Of a stretch of 33,216 nucleotides of DNA, positions 1 to 11,087 are shown one piece after another. Made by a program: the position numbers and the translations under genes. Below the pieces are notes generated by a model that worked only from the letters and a program-made list of their open reading frames with translations, was not told the origin of the DNA and ran no database searches. The stretch comes from Phoronis australis. Taxonomy: Eukaryota > Phoronida > Phoronidae. The stretch is from NCBI GenBank assembly GCA_002633005.1, contig NMRA01000057.1, positions 59,512 through 92,727 of the forward strand, read 5' to 3'. How positions within the stretch are numbered: position 1 is the stretch's first letter; the number at the start of each line of letters is the position of its first letter.

Positions 1-16
1 CTCTCTCTCTCTCTCT
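1..16. repeat. (CT)n microsatellite at window edge
   Basis: Eight CT dinucleotides in a row run off the left edge of the window, so the true length is unknown. It is simple-sequence DNA and no gene is associated with it. Confidence 0.9.
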
Positions 17-252
17 ATCACTTTCACTATTATTTTATGTAGTAGTATCAGTAGTTTTATGAGTTCATTGGTAGTTGTTTCTCCGCAGGGAGAGTTGTTC
101 TCATCATTCGTTGACATTCTTCAATATTTTAGTCAAGACTCATCTCTTGGTCTTGCCTACGAACCACATAGTACACAGCCAAACCGCATTTTTCCGTGTA
201 CCCCACATCCATATAAATTGCGAACTGCACGATAATAATGGCCTTTTGCTAT

Positions 253-312
253 GACGTTTTCTTTATTTTCAGTCTAAAGTGCGTTAACTAATTAAGTTGC
301 TAAAACAATATA
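253..312 (+). repeat. 60-bp direct repeat shared with intron 2 of the Ly6 gene
   Basis: This stretch closely matches 11327-11386 in the same orientation: GACGTTTTCTT, then TCAGTCTAAA, then TTAACTAATTAAGTT. The second copy lies inside intron 2 of the Ly6 gene. The first lies just upstream of duplicated block A. It may be the left shoulder of the A/B duplication, in which case about 2.2 kb containing Ly6 exon 3 separates the two halves in one copy only. Confidence 0.6.
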
Positions 313-335
313 TCTATAAATTAAGACGCTAATTT

Positions 336-2415
336 TGGACCCGGATGTTGAAATTGAAATCCGTCGTACACTGAGAAACAACTCTAGAGCGGCCGCGAGG
401 ACAACCGCCCCCGCCCGACGCCTCCTTCCCAATAGCGGAGTTGCAACCGAATCGATTTAACGATTGCGCATGTCCGGAAATTAGGGTGCGCAAAGGCTAT
501 TGGGATTGATTAGGGTAAATGGAATGGCCGATTGGTTTGCACGATATGTGATTTGTGTGCACTAAACTACGCTGCTGCATGTAATTCTGCCGCTATTCTC
601 CCTAACAAGCACCCATGCCCCAACGAGTGCCCCAACGCGTTTTCAGACTTTGCTAAAGTAAGTGCCCAGCCCATGAACTACATGCAAAAAATGCCCTTAC
701 CTACGGTCTCCAATTTATCAATTGAAAGATCCGACAGTCCTGAATTTGTAGACCACGAGCCTCACCGTTATGTCCGTGTACACGTCAAACTTACGTCGCG
801 ATTCAAAAATAATGCAGAAGTTTTGCTGGTGGAAATGCGTCGGATTTCGAGGCCGCAAATCGCCGGCGTGTTTTATTCTTTGTCTTCGTGGCCTCAGTCG
901 ATCCGGCGTACGCGCTACTTTCTCGAAGCCAAAAATAATTTGGGGATATTCGTCCGCGGCCTGCATTTACCGTTTACGCCTACTAATATTCGGCGGCGAG
1001 AGAATTCAAAGAAACTATGTCAACGTTTGAAATTCGAGTAGGCGTAATATGTGTGCTGCGGTCGCGTCAGACCTACCAAAAATTCACGATGACGAGGTGA
1101 GAGTTCCTCACTTATTCCCGTTAAAAGAAGTTTTATATTAGAGGTAAGTGGCCAAGATCTTGTCATTTATTCCACTCTTTAGTGCAGTGCCATAGATACA
1201 TGTAAATCCACTTTTTGTCCATGGTAAAAAGCGAAATGAGGCCCATGCAGTCACGTAGGCTTAAAACTACTAGCCCACAGAGTCAACTGTCCAAAAGTTT
1301 CAATCATTCATTTCGGCGTTAAGTCCTGTTGTAAAACCAGTCCAGCTGCGGAATTATATGGTCATTGACAGTAGATCACCATATTTTTACATTTTGAGTT
1401 CAAACTCAATGTTAACAAAGACGGTTGTAAACAAGGTCAGGTGTTTATGGTGTTTATCTGGGTCAAACTTTGCCATATTCTGGTCTCCACTTGGCAGGCA
1501 TTCTTTGTTCTGGGCAAAAAGTCCGTATGTTGCAGGTTACTCAATCCTGTCCTGAGTTCAGTTACGCTGGGACTTCGCTGAAAAGCAAGACTTCGCAAGA
1601 TTACGTGAGATGTTGCCATGTATTTAAATTGAGTGGGCGTGATTTTGGCTAGATGTTGAAGCGACATGCTAAAACTGGTCGTGGAGAACACTGATGTTGT
1701 AAATGGCTTCCAAGGATATTTAATCGTTGTTTTTCTTTTCTCTTTTACAAGTACAGGATACTAAGAAAAAAACAACTCACTGGAAATGCCTTTTTGTAAA
1801 TAATCATTTAAAAATCTCGATTATTGGTTGAAAACTTATTCATCAATGGAAAAGAGGGAGCAAAGAATCTTTGAACTTTACTGCCTACGAACACTAAGTA
1901 TCCTCCATGAACCCAATCGAACATCATTTGAATATGTGCGCTCAATACAGGGTCAGGTACTGGATACGTTGAAAGAGGTGTGTGGTTAGACTTCATTTGC
2001 TGGACGACAACACGGTGTGAGACATGTGTTCCTCAGAAGCTGCTGTGTTCTACATTTCAAGGCCACTGCGCTTTCGCTTTGCCACATTGTGTTCGCACAA
2101 CAATCTGACCCCATGCTCTGCTGTGATGGGAACAGCACCAATTTGATTGAGGACTTTGTTCACTACAGCTAAACACGTGAAACATACATTCACAAATAGA
2201 TCTGTACATGTGAATTTGAAGTATGGTAATAAAGACACATTCAGTTGCGTGTATGTACTTCGTGGTGTTACCGCCATCATATTTGTTTGCGATGAAATAA
2301 TTGTAGGAACGGGCGTTCGACAAAGAATGAAATGCGATCAACTGACATTGGATGACAATAGCAAATACTACTTAAAAGTATTGATAACAGCACAGTTTTA
2401 TGTGATATTTTGAGC
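336..2415. repeat. Block A: decayed direct-repeat partner of block B (13575-16866)
   Basis: About 2 kb that aligns collinearly, with small indels, to 13575-16866. Landmarks common to both copies are the GC-rich stretch at 375-430, the segment at 840-1020, GAGGTAAGTGGCCAAGATCT near 1141, a highly conserved piece at 1838-2007 and the motif GATCTGTACATGTGAATTT near 2200. Copy A keeps about 390 bp (about 432-825) that copy B lacks. Copy B contains a 1.32-kb insertion that A lacks. On the minus strand A carries a damaged HIRAN-like exon. No open frame spans the block. It is read as a segmental duplicate or old transposon-borne gene fragment, not a live gene. Confidence 0.75.
795..880 (-). pseudogene. 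HIRAN-like domain exon remnant, copy A
   Basis: Read on the minus strand, the segment ending at 795 encodes a run ending SKTSALFLNRD, directly before a GTAAGT splice donor (complement of 789-794). The exon at 4503-4748 ends SKTFAFYLNRG before the same GTAAGT donor, and the two are homologous at DNA level including the start of the intron. Upstream residues (ICGLEIRRIS) correspond to the VGQIPRKSS segment of the other copy and to ICGHRTRRLS in block B. This matches the C-terminal half of the small HIRAN-like domain typical of transposon-associated cnidarian genes. The rest of the exon is not recognisable, so this is a broken copy. Confidence 0.5.
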
Positions 2416-4450
2416 ACATAGGAGAAGGGCTCTAACGGTAGGCGTATAAGCTTACACAGGCGCCTATACGGTGGTGGCGCTGAACAGTGGAGGTCTTGTG
2501 TAAGTTCCGGTTTAATTTCCACTTTCTACATTTTTTTCTTTTGAAAAACTAGTCCAACTTAGCTATCAAGCACTGGGGGTCGGGTTAAGCCCTACTTCCC
2601 CTCAATAAGAGACCACTGTTAAAAAATATGCTATTTCTGCCATTACTATCTGATGAGGAACACTAGCGAATTTGGAACACTAGAACAACAAAAATATCCA
2701 ACGGAAATTGGTAGCAATAGCTTAATGGGTACACCTCAGGCGAAGGAGAGCCATGAGAGATGCATAATCGCATAGTCTGCTCATTTAGGCATTGTTAACG
2801 GTATTGCAATGACTTGATTTATAAGCGGCATTTTTTTCATTTAACTCTTCTGCTTTGATTGATCGGTTATTTTCCACTAGTGACGTTTTAGTAGAAACGA
2901 ACCATTTGAACTGTGAATACCAAACCTCTTCTTGCTTCTCTATATGTAGTATTGAAGTTTCGTAAAATATGTAATGAGAACTCGCTGTTATTGGACATAG
3001 CAGTCTGAGAGTTACGTTCAAGTCAAGGCGAGATCAGTTTAATAAAGTAGTGGCTAGTTTATTGCATTATTGTACTTTCAGGCCTTGGCGTGAGCCTCAG
3101 TGTCAGCTCAGTTATCGTTCAGACAGATCAGCTCGTAATATTCGAGTTGCAACCCCGCCATATTGGAAATGGGTCAGAATGTTGCATTGTGGTTAATGCA
3201 TTATTATTCAGTAAACAAGTACGTCGGCAAGCGTGGGGGCGAACCGGCCGCAGGGAGGTTATACATCACGTGTTGTGTACCTGGCTGATATAATAACAGT
3301 TAGCGAGATAAAGAATTTAGTTACTAGCTGTTTCCCCAAGGATCAAGAACTGCGTAAAAATGGGTCAGAAACATCGGTAAAGCTGGAAGAAAAGGCCAAT
3401 TTAGTGAATTCTTTCCGAATTCAAGGCCTAAAGTATGCAGCGCTCATTTTGAAAGCGGCAACAAAACGTATCTTGGAAACTGCCTAACAATATTTCCCTT
3501 GAAAGAAACAGCAACAAATACTCCACGGCGGAGAGTAGTGAAAAATACTTGTTTTCGTTTGACCAGAACCAAGCCAAGTTGAGCAATTTTGAGGATAATG
3601 CCTCTGCACAATAACCTGTTCTGTCGACTCACTTAACGCACACTATGCATTAACATGCTAAGACAAAGTCCAGAATATTATTTTTTACTTTCTACAAAGT
3701 TGTGGTGAATTGTTATCAAAATTCGTTGTTAAACTACATGTACGATCATTTTTCAGGACAAAATCTCGTCGAAAGATGCGTAGCTGCCGCCGGGTCTCGC
3801 AATCGTCGATACGGCAACTTGAATTCTTGAATAAGAATACAGTTTCGAATCAACAAATTACCTGAAATCCTCCTGAAATTTTCCAAATAGCGTCTCTAAG
3901 ATTTTTAAGTTCTTGTGAAGTCTGGATTAACTGCAGATTAAGTCCACATCTGCGCTAGCTTGTAGCCCGCAACACGAGAAAAATCTCTAGAGGAACACAC
4001 ATGTTGTCACGTGACGTTTGTTTTGAAGTTTGCATGCGTGTGTATGAGAGAGTAAGCGTGCGTGTGCTTGTCATCAGAGTTCATTTGCCAGAGTAAATGC
4101 GATGTAATGATCTAGGTGTGCATTGTAACCAAAGAGATTAAATTAAGCATTAAAGCAGAGCTTGTTTTAATATTTAGCACTTGCTGGCTTCATCTGCTAA
4201 AAAGCGTTCGAGAATTGTTTCGATAAGACCGATATGTCACTCATTGAGTCGCAGGGGGAGTGGATGCGTGACCGTAGTGAAACAGCTATTTTCCGGAAGA
4301 TTCGGGATGTAAGGGTGCGAATGTGTTCACTATCAGTGGATCATTTTGACTTTAAAATCATCAATTATGATTAGTTAAATAATTTCTCTTAAAAATAATG
4401 CAACGTCTTTTACGGTATTAGAAACTGGCGGAAATTAGTGCCAATTTTTG
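2416..4450. other. Intergenic stretch with no recognisable gene
   Basis: About 2 kb with only short, low-quality open frames. A frame at 3233-3487 (84 codons, + strand) has protein-like composition but no recognisable domain, splice context or promoter. A short imperfect hairpin using TAGGCG and CGCCTA lies near 2452-2475. Nothing else could be identified. Confidence 0.6.
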
Positions 4451-4502
4451 TTTCTCGCCGATGCTATGTTCCCCGTTTCATGAATAGATAGTTCCTGACT
4501 AA

Positions 4503-4748
4503 ATGTCTTCAATGACAGCGGTACATTATGCAGCGCGCTCTTCTTGGCCGCGTGCTAACGAGTTTTTTTGTTATTCTTCGATTCACGGTTTTCACATGTA
4601 CAAAGAAGTTTGGATTCCTGTTGAGGCCGGAAAGATACAATGCAATCCCGCTGACAAGTACGCTGCTCCTGTTTTCAAAGTCCAGACCATAGTGGGGCAG
4701 ATTCCTCGCAAGAGCAGCAAAACGTTTGCGTTCTATTTGAATCGCGGC
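4503..4748 (+). CDS. HIRAN-like domain exon, probably a gene fragment
   Basis: An open exon of 82 codons from an ATG at 4503 to a strong splice donor (GGC|GTAAGT, intron phase 0) at 4748/4749. Its order of motifs, EFFCYSS, IHGFHMYKEVWIP, IQCNPADKY, TIVGQIPRKSSKT, AFYLNRG, follows the HIRAN-like domain found in many cnidarian and fish repeat-derived proteins: an RGYHVYK-type opening, a W-x-P turn, a VGH-x-PRRIS-type segment and a final LFLRRGG-type strand. HIRAN domains are linked to DNA-end binding in helicases, but the role of this stand-alone form is unknown. The aspartate/asparagine-rich middle loop is shorter than usual. No partner exon was found downstream. The following intron sequence is shared, inverted, with block A, so both copies descend from one intron-containing source. 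Probably a non-functional fragment, although this exon itself has no stop. Confidence 0.55.
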
Positions 4749-5143
4749 GTAAGTTTGAAGTGTATACGGACATAACGGTGAGGCTCGCGGTCTACAAACT
4801 CAGGACTGTCGAATCTTTCAATTGATAAATTGGAGACCTTACTGTAGAATTTTAAAACTGTACGTAAGGCATTTTTCGCATGTACTGTAGTTCATGGGCT
4901 GGGCGCTTACTTTAGCGAAGTCTGAAAACGCGTGGGGGCACTTGTAGGGGCATGGGCGCTAATTAGAGCGACTAGAGGCAGAATTACAAACAGCAGCGTA
5001 GTTTAATGCAAACAGTTCACACGTCGTGCAAATCAATTGGCCATTCCACATACGTTAATCAACCCAATAGCCTTTGCGCACCCTAATTTCCGGACATGCG
5101 CAATCGTTAAATCGATTCGGCTGCAACTCCGCTATTATGGGTC
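4712..5143 (-). repeat. Inverted partner of block A segment 432-830
   Basis: The reverse complement of about 432-830 aligns here over roughly 400 bp. It includes the GTAAGT donor, AACGGTGAGGCTCG, TTTCAATTGATAAATTGGAG, the GAAAACGCGT segment, and CCTAATTTCCGGACATGCGC near the right end. A 25-30 bp insertion near 4845-4870 is specific to this copy. The shared DNA includes intron sequence, so it spread by DNA-level duplication and not by retroposition of a spliced RNA. Confidence 0.8.
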
Positions 5144-7190
5144 TGCGGTAACCTTAGTAATGTTACACGTCGATTACAGTCACTGGAGACAAAAGCAGTT
5201 TGTGTCGTGACCCATCGTGTGATCTGAACCTATGTTCAATCTGTGCACTTCAGCCCAATGGTTCAAAACGGAATTGAAGGTCTCTTTTACATGAAAGTGT
5301 TCAAGCTGGATTTGACCTTGTCGAATATTAGGCCAGGCTTACGATCATAGTTCTGGTCTTAAGAATTCAAACGTCTGATGAAATAAAAACTTGCTTAGAA
5401 TTTATTATCGAAATGAAAAATTGAACCAGAACATGGTGTTTAATACCTATACTCCTAGTCGAATTAGAAATTATTTTTGACATTTTCTACTCTGCTTTTG
5501 TGCGAACTCAAGCTAAGTGTTTATCATTCTGTGTTGAGTACATCATGGTTTATGCATATGAGTTTGTAGTCCAGGTTCGCGCTTGATGGCCCTTAAGTTC
5601 GAGTTACAAATTCGAGAAAATACTCGAAATGTCGAGTAAAAACTCGAAGTTTCGAGATGAAACTGGAAATTTTAGTTTTAATGCCAAAGTCATCAAGTGC
5701 AAAGTGGGATTAGACAGTTATTTGCGCCACCCATTACGTAAAGTCATAAATACCTATCTTGATTTCGCACGAAAGTAGAACAAATCACTTTAATAACACT
5801 TCCAGAAATTATATATTGGTTGGATCTGTTTCAGAAAACATGACGCAATAATTGCAATACCTTTAGGTTACATAAATATCTGAAGGGAAATATTAAAAGT
5901 ATACCAAACCCGTTTTGGCCTATCACCAGATATCGAACTGACTTTCCCATCCAGCTATCTAAATCAAAATGCCTGTAACCCTTGAAAACCCTAAAAGTTT
6001 GGAGCAAAATTTTGAAAAACCTTTCAAAATCTTCTAATGCCGAAGTGTTTTCTTTCCTACTGGACTAAAACCACAGTTCGAGTGACACATTCTGCCCGTA
6101 TCATCGCTTTGAGTCAATAAAAACACTTGTTTGCAAAGCTGTTTCAGATACCTGAAAAGGGACATTAGTAGCGGAAAGTAAACTCTATGGGGTTTCTCAA
6201 ACGTGAACAAATTTAACAAAGCCATGCCTATTTACCTTGTCACGACAAAATGCCAAAAAATGACTAAACACTGCGATTTTGGCCTTTATTTATAAAATAC
6301 CGAATTCACGACTGCCCCTGTAGAAGCGAGGAGATCATAATCCGAATGTCATTTCACTTTAGATTCCAGAAATTCAGATTTAATTGTGTCATTACCAACT
6401 AGATTTTTGTCAATTTCCACTTGTCTGAAGGGTACGTGGATTTGCGCCAAGAATATAACACTGAACAAGGATGTGCTCTCAAAATGGCGGATTTCAGTAT
6501 GCCCGTAGCAAAGAGCAGAAGCCAAATTTCTGGATTCAACTTTCTCAAAACAACTTCAAGGAACTACTGAATACCATGCTTGGCATTCACTTTCCATTTA
6601 GTTCAACAACGTCCACCAAACATGACCCACCCAATTTTCTTCATTGTTGGGGCAGCTACAAAGACCCGAACATTGGTATATACCACTGCTTACCGGAATT
6701 TTTCGTCTGAATTCTCCTACCCGTCGTATGGCGGGTCGTTTCATGCCCCAAGCCTCCCACAAAGAATTGCGATCGAACTATCACCTCTTTATCAAACATT
6801 GAAATCACTTCTCAACTGAGTAGGGAACAAGTTTAGACCAGCTATAGAGCTGTCGAAATCGAAACATGTAATCTGTGACGGAAGGCAGATTTATATCACC
6901 TAAAATAATTTAATTTAATATGGTAATATGCAATTATTCCAATTCGTTTTACAACTGTACTCCGGAAGATCGGACATTGTACGAAGAGTATAAAAGAGTG
7001 TATATCAAGCTGTGCAACGCAAAGTACAGTCGTGTTTTAATCAAATTATTACCATATTTATTATCACCAGTATTTGTTTTCCACTGCTACCACCAGACGG
7101 TCAATTCAATAAAATTATTTTTTCAATATAGTGGCTCCCTGTTGTATTTACAGTGTAGAATGATATTGTAAAGTCCACTACTGGATGTAG
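5144..7190. other. Intergenic stretch upstream of Ly6 gene 1
   Basis: About 2 kb without a convincing gene. At 5598-5660 there is a cluster of TCGAG/CTCGA words (TTCGAG, ACTCGAAA, GTCGAG, ACTCGAAG, TTTCGAG) giving local dyad symmetry. Two overlapping frames at 6471-6819 have no recognisable domain. The stretch ends at the promoter of the Ly6 gene. Confidence 0.55.
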
Positions 7191-7227
7191 CCCGGGTTAT
7201 TTGTTTTATTAATGTTGACTGCAATGT

Positions 7228-7351
7228 CAATATTCGATGTTGTAATGGCGCTGGTTACCTTATTTACTTTATGTAATTAAAGACTAGGTCGCGTTTTATC
7301 CCAAAACGCGCACATTATAAAAGTTCAAATCCACTTGACTATTGCTCAGTT
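7228..7351 (+). promoter_or_regulatory. Promoter of Ly6 gene 1
   Basis: Three landmarks recur in the same order and spacing before Ly6 gene 2. They are CAATATTCGATGTTGT at 7228-7243 (141 bp before the ATG, against 147 in gene 2), TAATTAAAG at 7274-7282 (95 bp, against 100), and a TATA box TATAAAAG at 7316-7323. An initiator-like TCAGTT lies at 7346-7351, placing the expected start about 32 bp after the TATA box and about 20 bp before the ATG. Conservation between paralogues while the flanks drift supports function. The first motif has not been matched to a known factor. Confidence 0.7.
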
Positions 7352-7368
7352 CGGCATCCGTTGTAACA

Positions 7369-7429
7369 ATGTCAAACTTTTTTCTGGTCTTCGTGGCAGT
7401 TTTCCCGTTTGTCGCATATGAAGGAGCAG
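7369..7429 (+). CDS. Ly6 gene 1, coding exon 1 (signal peptide)
   Basis: 20 codons plus one base, ending GAGCAG before the donor GTGAGC. The ATG is the first after the predicted transcription start. The paralogue at 29581-29641 has the same length and 15 of 20 residues identical. Confidence 0.85.
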
Positions 7430-10400
7430 GTGAGCACTCGACGTTAATATGCGCGATCTCAACTTAATAAGTGGTTATGGTTCATACTAAAGGAAAATTT
7501 ACCGCAAGGTCCTATATTCGAATAATGAATTTCTTCATTTTTTCTGTATCTGAACGTAGTGGGTCGAAACATATAGTTCGGAACCACGGAACGTGTGGCG
7601 CACACCGTAGGCTATAGTAGGCCCACATGGGCCGCCAACTCCTTTCATTGGCAATAGACAAAATGTGTGACCGTGCACTCAAGGCACGGTCAACACTACT
7701 GTCCAAGAAGTCGTTGTTCACTGGTGGTGCATATGAAAGTCACGGTTTTATTTTCGACAAGTAAATCGTCAGCCCACTAACCGAAATGCGGCGCCTAATC
7801 TGGGAATTTAATATGATAACAGTGTTGCGAATCTGTTGTCTTATGATCTATGCGTGCACATTCTGAGTATGTATAGTACTAGTTGCAGTAGCAGCAGCAG
7901 TAGTAGTAGCATATTTGTTTATTTAAGTGATAAGTGTTTAGATTTAAACAATTAATTCATAATTTGAAACACACCCACCTCATTAGGCTTTTAAGTCCCT
8001 GATTACGTAGTAGTATGGAAACACCACTTGTATTTAAAAATGCTTCATGAACAAAATGAGAAAGTTCTCTGCACAAATTAATAATCACTTTATGAACCAA
8101 GCTTATCTACAGCAGAAACATTAAAAAGGTGGAATGCAAGTTGTTGGTCTCAGTATATAGTTTTCCACGTAGGTTATGATATTGAGTACAGTAACACAAA
8201 ATGAATTTCATCTTCTACAGAATTGAGACCACATAAGCGATATAACCTATTTTTGGTTGAAAAACTGTAGCTTCCAATCTCTATCTCCAAATTTGCAAGC
8301 CTAAACTGAAAAAATATAGACCTTCTTACCCTAGGAAAACTAGAATATATATTTATCTAGGACAATATTTTCCTCATACGGTGGTTCGCGCTAAAATTGG
8401 TTTATTTGAAAATAACAAACTGAGTGAAATGTTTAAGAAAACATAATAATGTACAAAACTAATGGTATAATAGGTATTTAAAACTATTTTCCAACTTAAA
8501 AAAGATGGACGACAAACACTGCCACAAGAATGCACGAAATGGATATTCTTAAAAATTCCATGGAGAGATGGAGTAAATTTTTACCGTATAAAATACTTTG
8601 AAACGGGAGGGTGCGAAGTCTGCAAACAAGTTTTGAAGACTGACCAAAATCACGATTTGATCGTCTGAGTGCAGACAAGCTAATGAAGTTCAGTGAACCC
8701 TTCAGATGGATCAAAGAACTATTACGCAAAAGGCAGCTGTGAAGAAACCGATCACAGTGACGATACACTCAGGAATCAAACAACTGTAGAATGATGGACG
8801 GAGGAAAACATTCCCTGGTCAATACATTCAATTGAAATTAAATAACATTTATCTGAGATAATATTTGGCTGATGCGGTGGTTCGACCTAAGTTTGTTAAG
8901 TTAAAAAATAGAATGTGGTTGAAATGTTTATTATCAAAATAATATTGCACAAAACTGATATTATAATAGGTGTATTATTTAAACAGTTTTCTAGCATAAC
9001 AAAGATGGGCGACAAAAAAACGCCAAATGTTGAAAGCACCGGCCATCCCATATGTAATGAATCATGAGGACGTAAAGTAAGCCAAGATATATTTCGTAAA
9101 GGAATAAAATAAAACAAGTACGGAAAAGTGCGAAATCCTTGTCTAAATGGCAAACAACTTAGACTATATAGATACTACCTGGAGCAAGCAATTTTGACCA
9201 CCAAAGGCTATATCGTAAGGTGTTAATGTGCGTCTGAGGAAGGAGGTTATATTTATTTACACCATTTTTATAGAAATCGGCTAAAGTGATATCCCGATTG
9301 ACGAAAAATGTCTACAAGCTGAGATAGCAGTTGATAGCTTAAATCGCTATAACCTTGCGAGATCGCGCTTTACGCAAGAGCAATCTATAGACCGGCAGCC
9401 CAGAGAGGTACCAACATCTGACGTACTTCGATTTCCGTGGTGCAATTTTTAACATCTTGTTGTCTAGTTGTTTGGGTTTCCCACCCGAGCACTTGAACTA
9501 GCAGGGAGAAGCTTCATGGACAATTGTAGCTCCATGTTTAAGGTCCTTTCTGGGTTTCTGGCCGACTATTTCCAGAGTAAAATTTGTTTTTCACGGGTGT
9601 TCAGTGCAGCACTATTGTTGGTTTTAAATCAGTTTAAGCCGATACCTTGAAAATCTAAATGTCTCAAAAATGGCATACCGTGGTTGAGATTTTTGAGGGT
9701 TTCTGCCAGGCACAATCCAGAGTGTATTTCGTCTGCCGGTCATAGGGCATTTAGTGACCTGTGACATGTATTAAATCCAATGTAATTGATTTGTGGTACC
9801 TCGAATGTGTGTGCTAGCTCATTTTGGGGGGTCTTTTTTTGATTTCTGCCGGACCCATTCCAGAGTGCAGTTTGTCACGGGTCATTCAATGTTCAGTGTG
9901 GTACTATTGTTCGTTTAAAATCAGTTTTGGCTGGTACCTCGAAAATCTACTCTAGCTCAAATTTTTGATGGCATACAATGGTTGAGATTTTTGGGGGTTT
10001 CTGCCGGGAACAATCCAGAGTGTATTTTGTCTGTCATAGGGCATTTAGTGATCTGTGACATGCATTGAATTATATAACATTGGTTTTGTGTGGTACCTCG
10101 AATGTATGTGCTAGCTCATTTTTGTGGGGTTCCTTTTCGGTTTCTGCCGGACCCATTCCAGAGTGCAATTTGTCTGTCAAAGGTCATTTGGTGTTCAGTG
10201 CGGCACTATTGTTCGTTTAAAATCAGTTTTGGTTGGTACTTCGAAAATCTAGGCTAGCTCAAATTTTTGATAGCATACCATGGTTGAGACTTTTGGGGGT
10301 TTATGCCGGGCACAACCCTGAGTGTATTTTGTCTGTCATAGGAGTTTTAGTGATCTGTTACATGTATTGAATCACGTGGAGTTGTTTTTGTGGTACCTCG

Positions 10401-11055
10401 ATTGTATGTGCTAGCTCATTTTTGGAGGTCCTTTTTGGTTTCCGCCGGACCCATTCCAGAGTGCAATTTGTCTGTCATGGGTCGTTCGGTGTTCAGTGCG
10501 GTACTATTGTTCGTTTTAAATTAGTTTTGGTTGGTACTTCGAATATCTAGTCTAGCTCATTTTGGGCTCTTTGTAAGGCCCCCAGGGGTCACACCCAGGG
10601 TGCAGACAACGGGAAACGTCCATTTCTGTACATAGTGAGGTGGACTCTAAATGCTCTCGTGGTCATATGTTGGTACCTCGTTCGTCTATGCTAAGTTCTC
10701 TGGGCTGCCGGTCTACTTTGAACAATCTCAAAAACTTCCAGGATGCACACCTATGTTTTTTGTTTTGTTTTGTTTTGTTTTTGTTTTTTTTTTTTCGTGT
10801 AGTGATCATCTTGTTTTCTTTTTTATTTCAGTTTCGCTGCAATGCTTCAAATATGAGAAATTCAGGGATAATTGGGTTGTAGCTCAGAAAGAAGAAGTGA
10901 CGTGCCCGGATGCAAACTCGATGTGTGTTGTCAGCACATACAAAAATAGAGATCTAAGCACAAGTAAAGAAGTCTCAATATTTATGTTGCAAGACATCAC
11001 TATTACTATTACTGTAACTGTTACTGTTTTTGTTACTATTACTGTTACTGTTGTT

Positions 11056-11087
<32 letters not shown>

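Larger units (their letters stand above)
7430..9387 (+). other. Intron 1 of Ly6 gene 1, proximal part
   Basis: Intronic DNA after the GTGAGC donor. The first 180 bp (to about 7615) align with intron 1 of gene 2, apart from the insertion there. An 8-bp perfect hairpin stem (GACCGTGC, GCACGGTC) lies at 7669-7691. A short run of AGT/AGC triplets is at 7884-7907. No coding sequence is recognised. Confidence 0.7.

Noticed and set aside
380-400. CTCTAGAGCGGCCGC, resembling an XbaI-NotI vector linker
   Set aside because: The homologous position in block B reads CTCGAGAGCGGCCGTGAG with matching flanks, so this is native duplicated DNA and not cloning-vector contamination.
532-1041. 169-codon + strand frame in block A
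   Set aside because: Block B lacks 390 bp of it and disrupts the rest. The meaningful homology on this DNA is the HIRAN-like exon on the other strand.
3233-3487. 84-codon + frame with protein-like composition
   Set aside because: No recognisable family, no splice or promoter context and no second copy in the window to test conservation.
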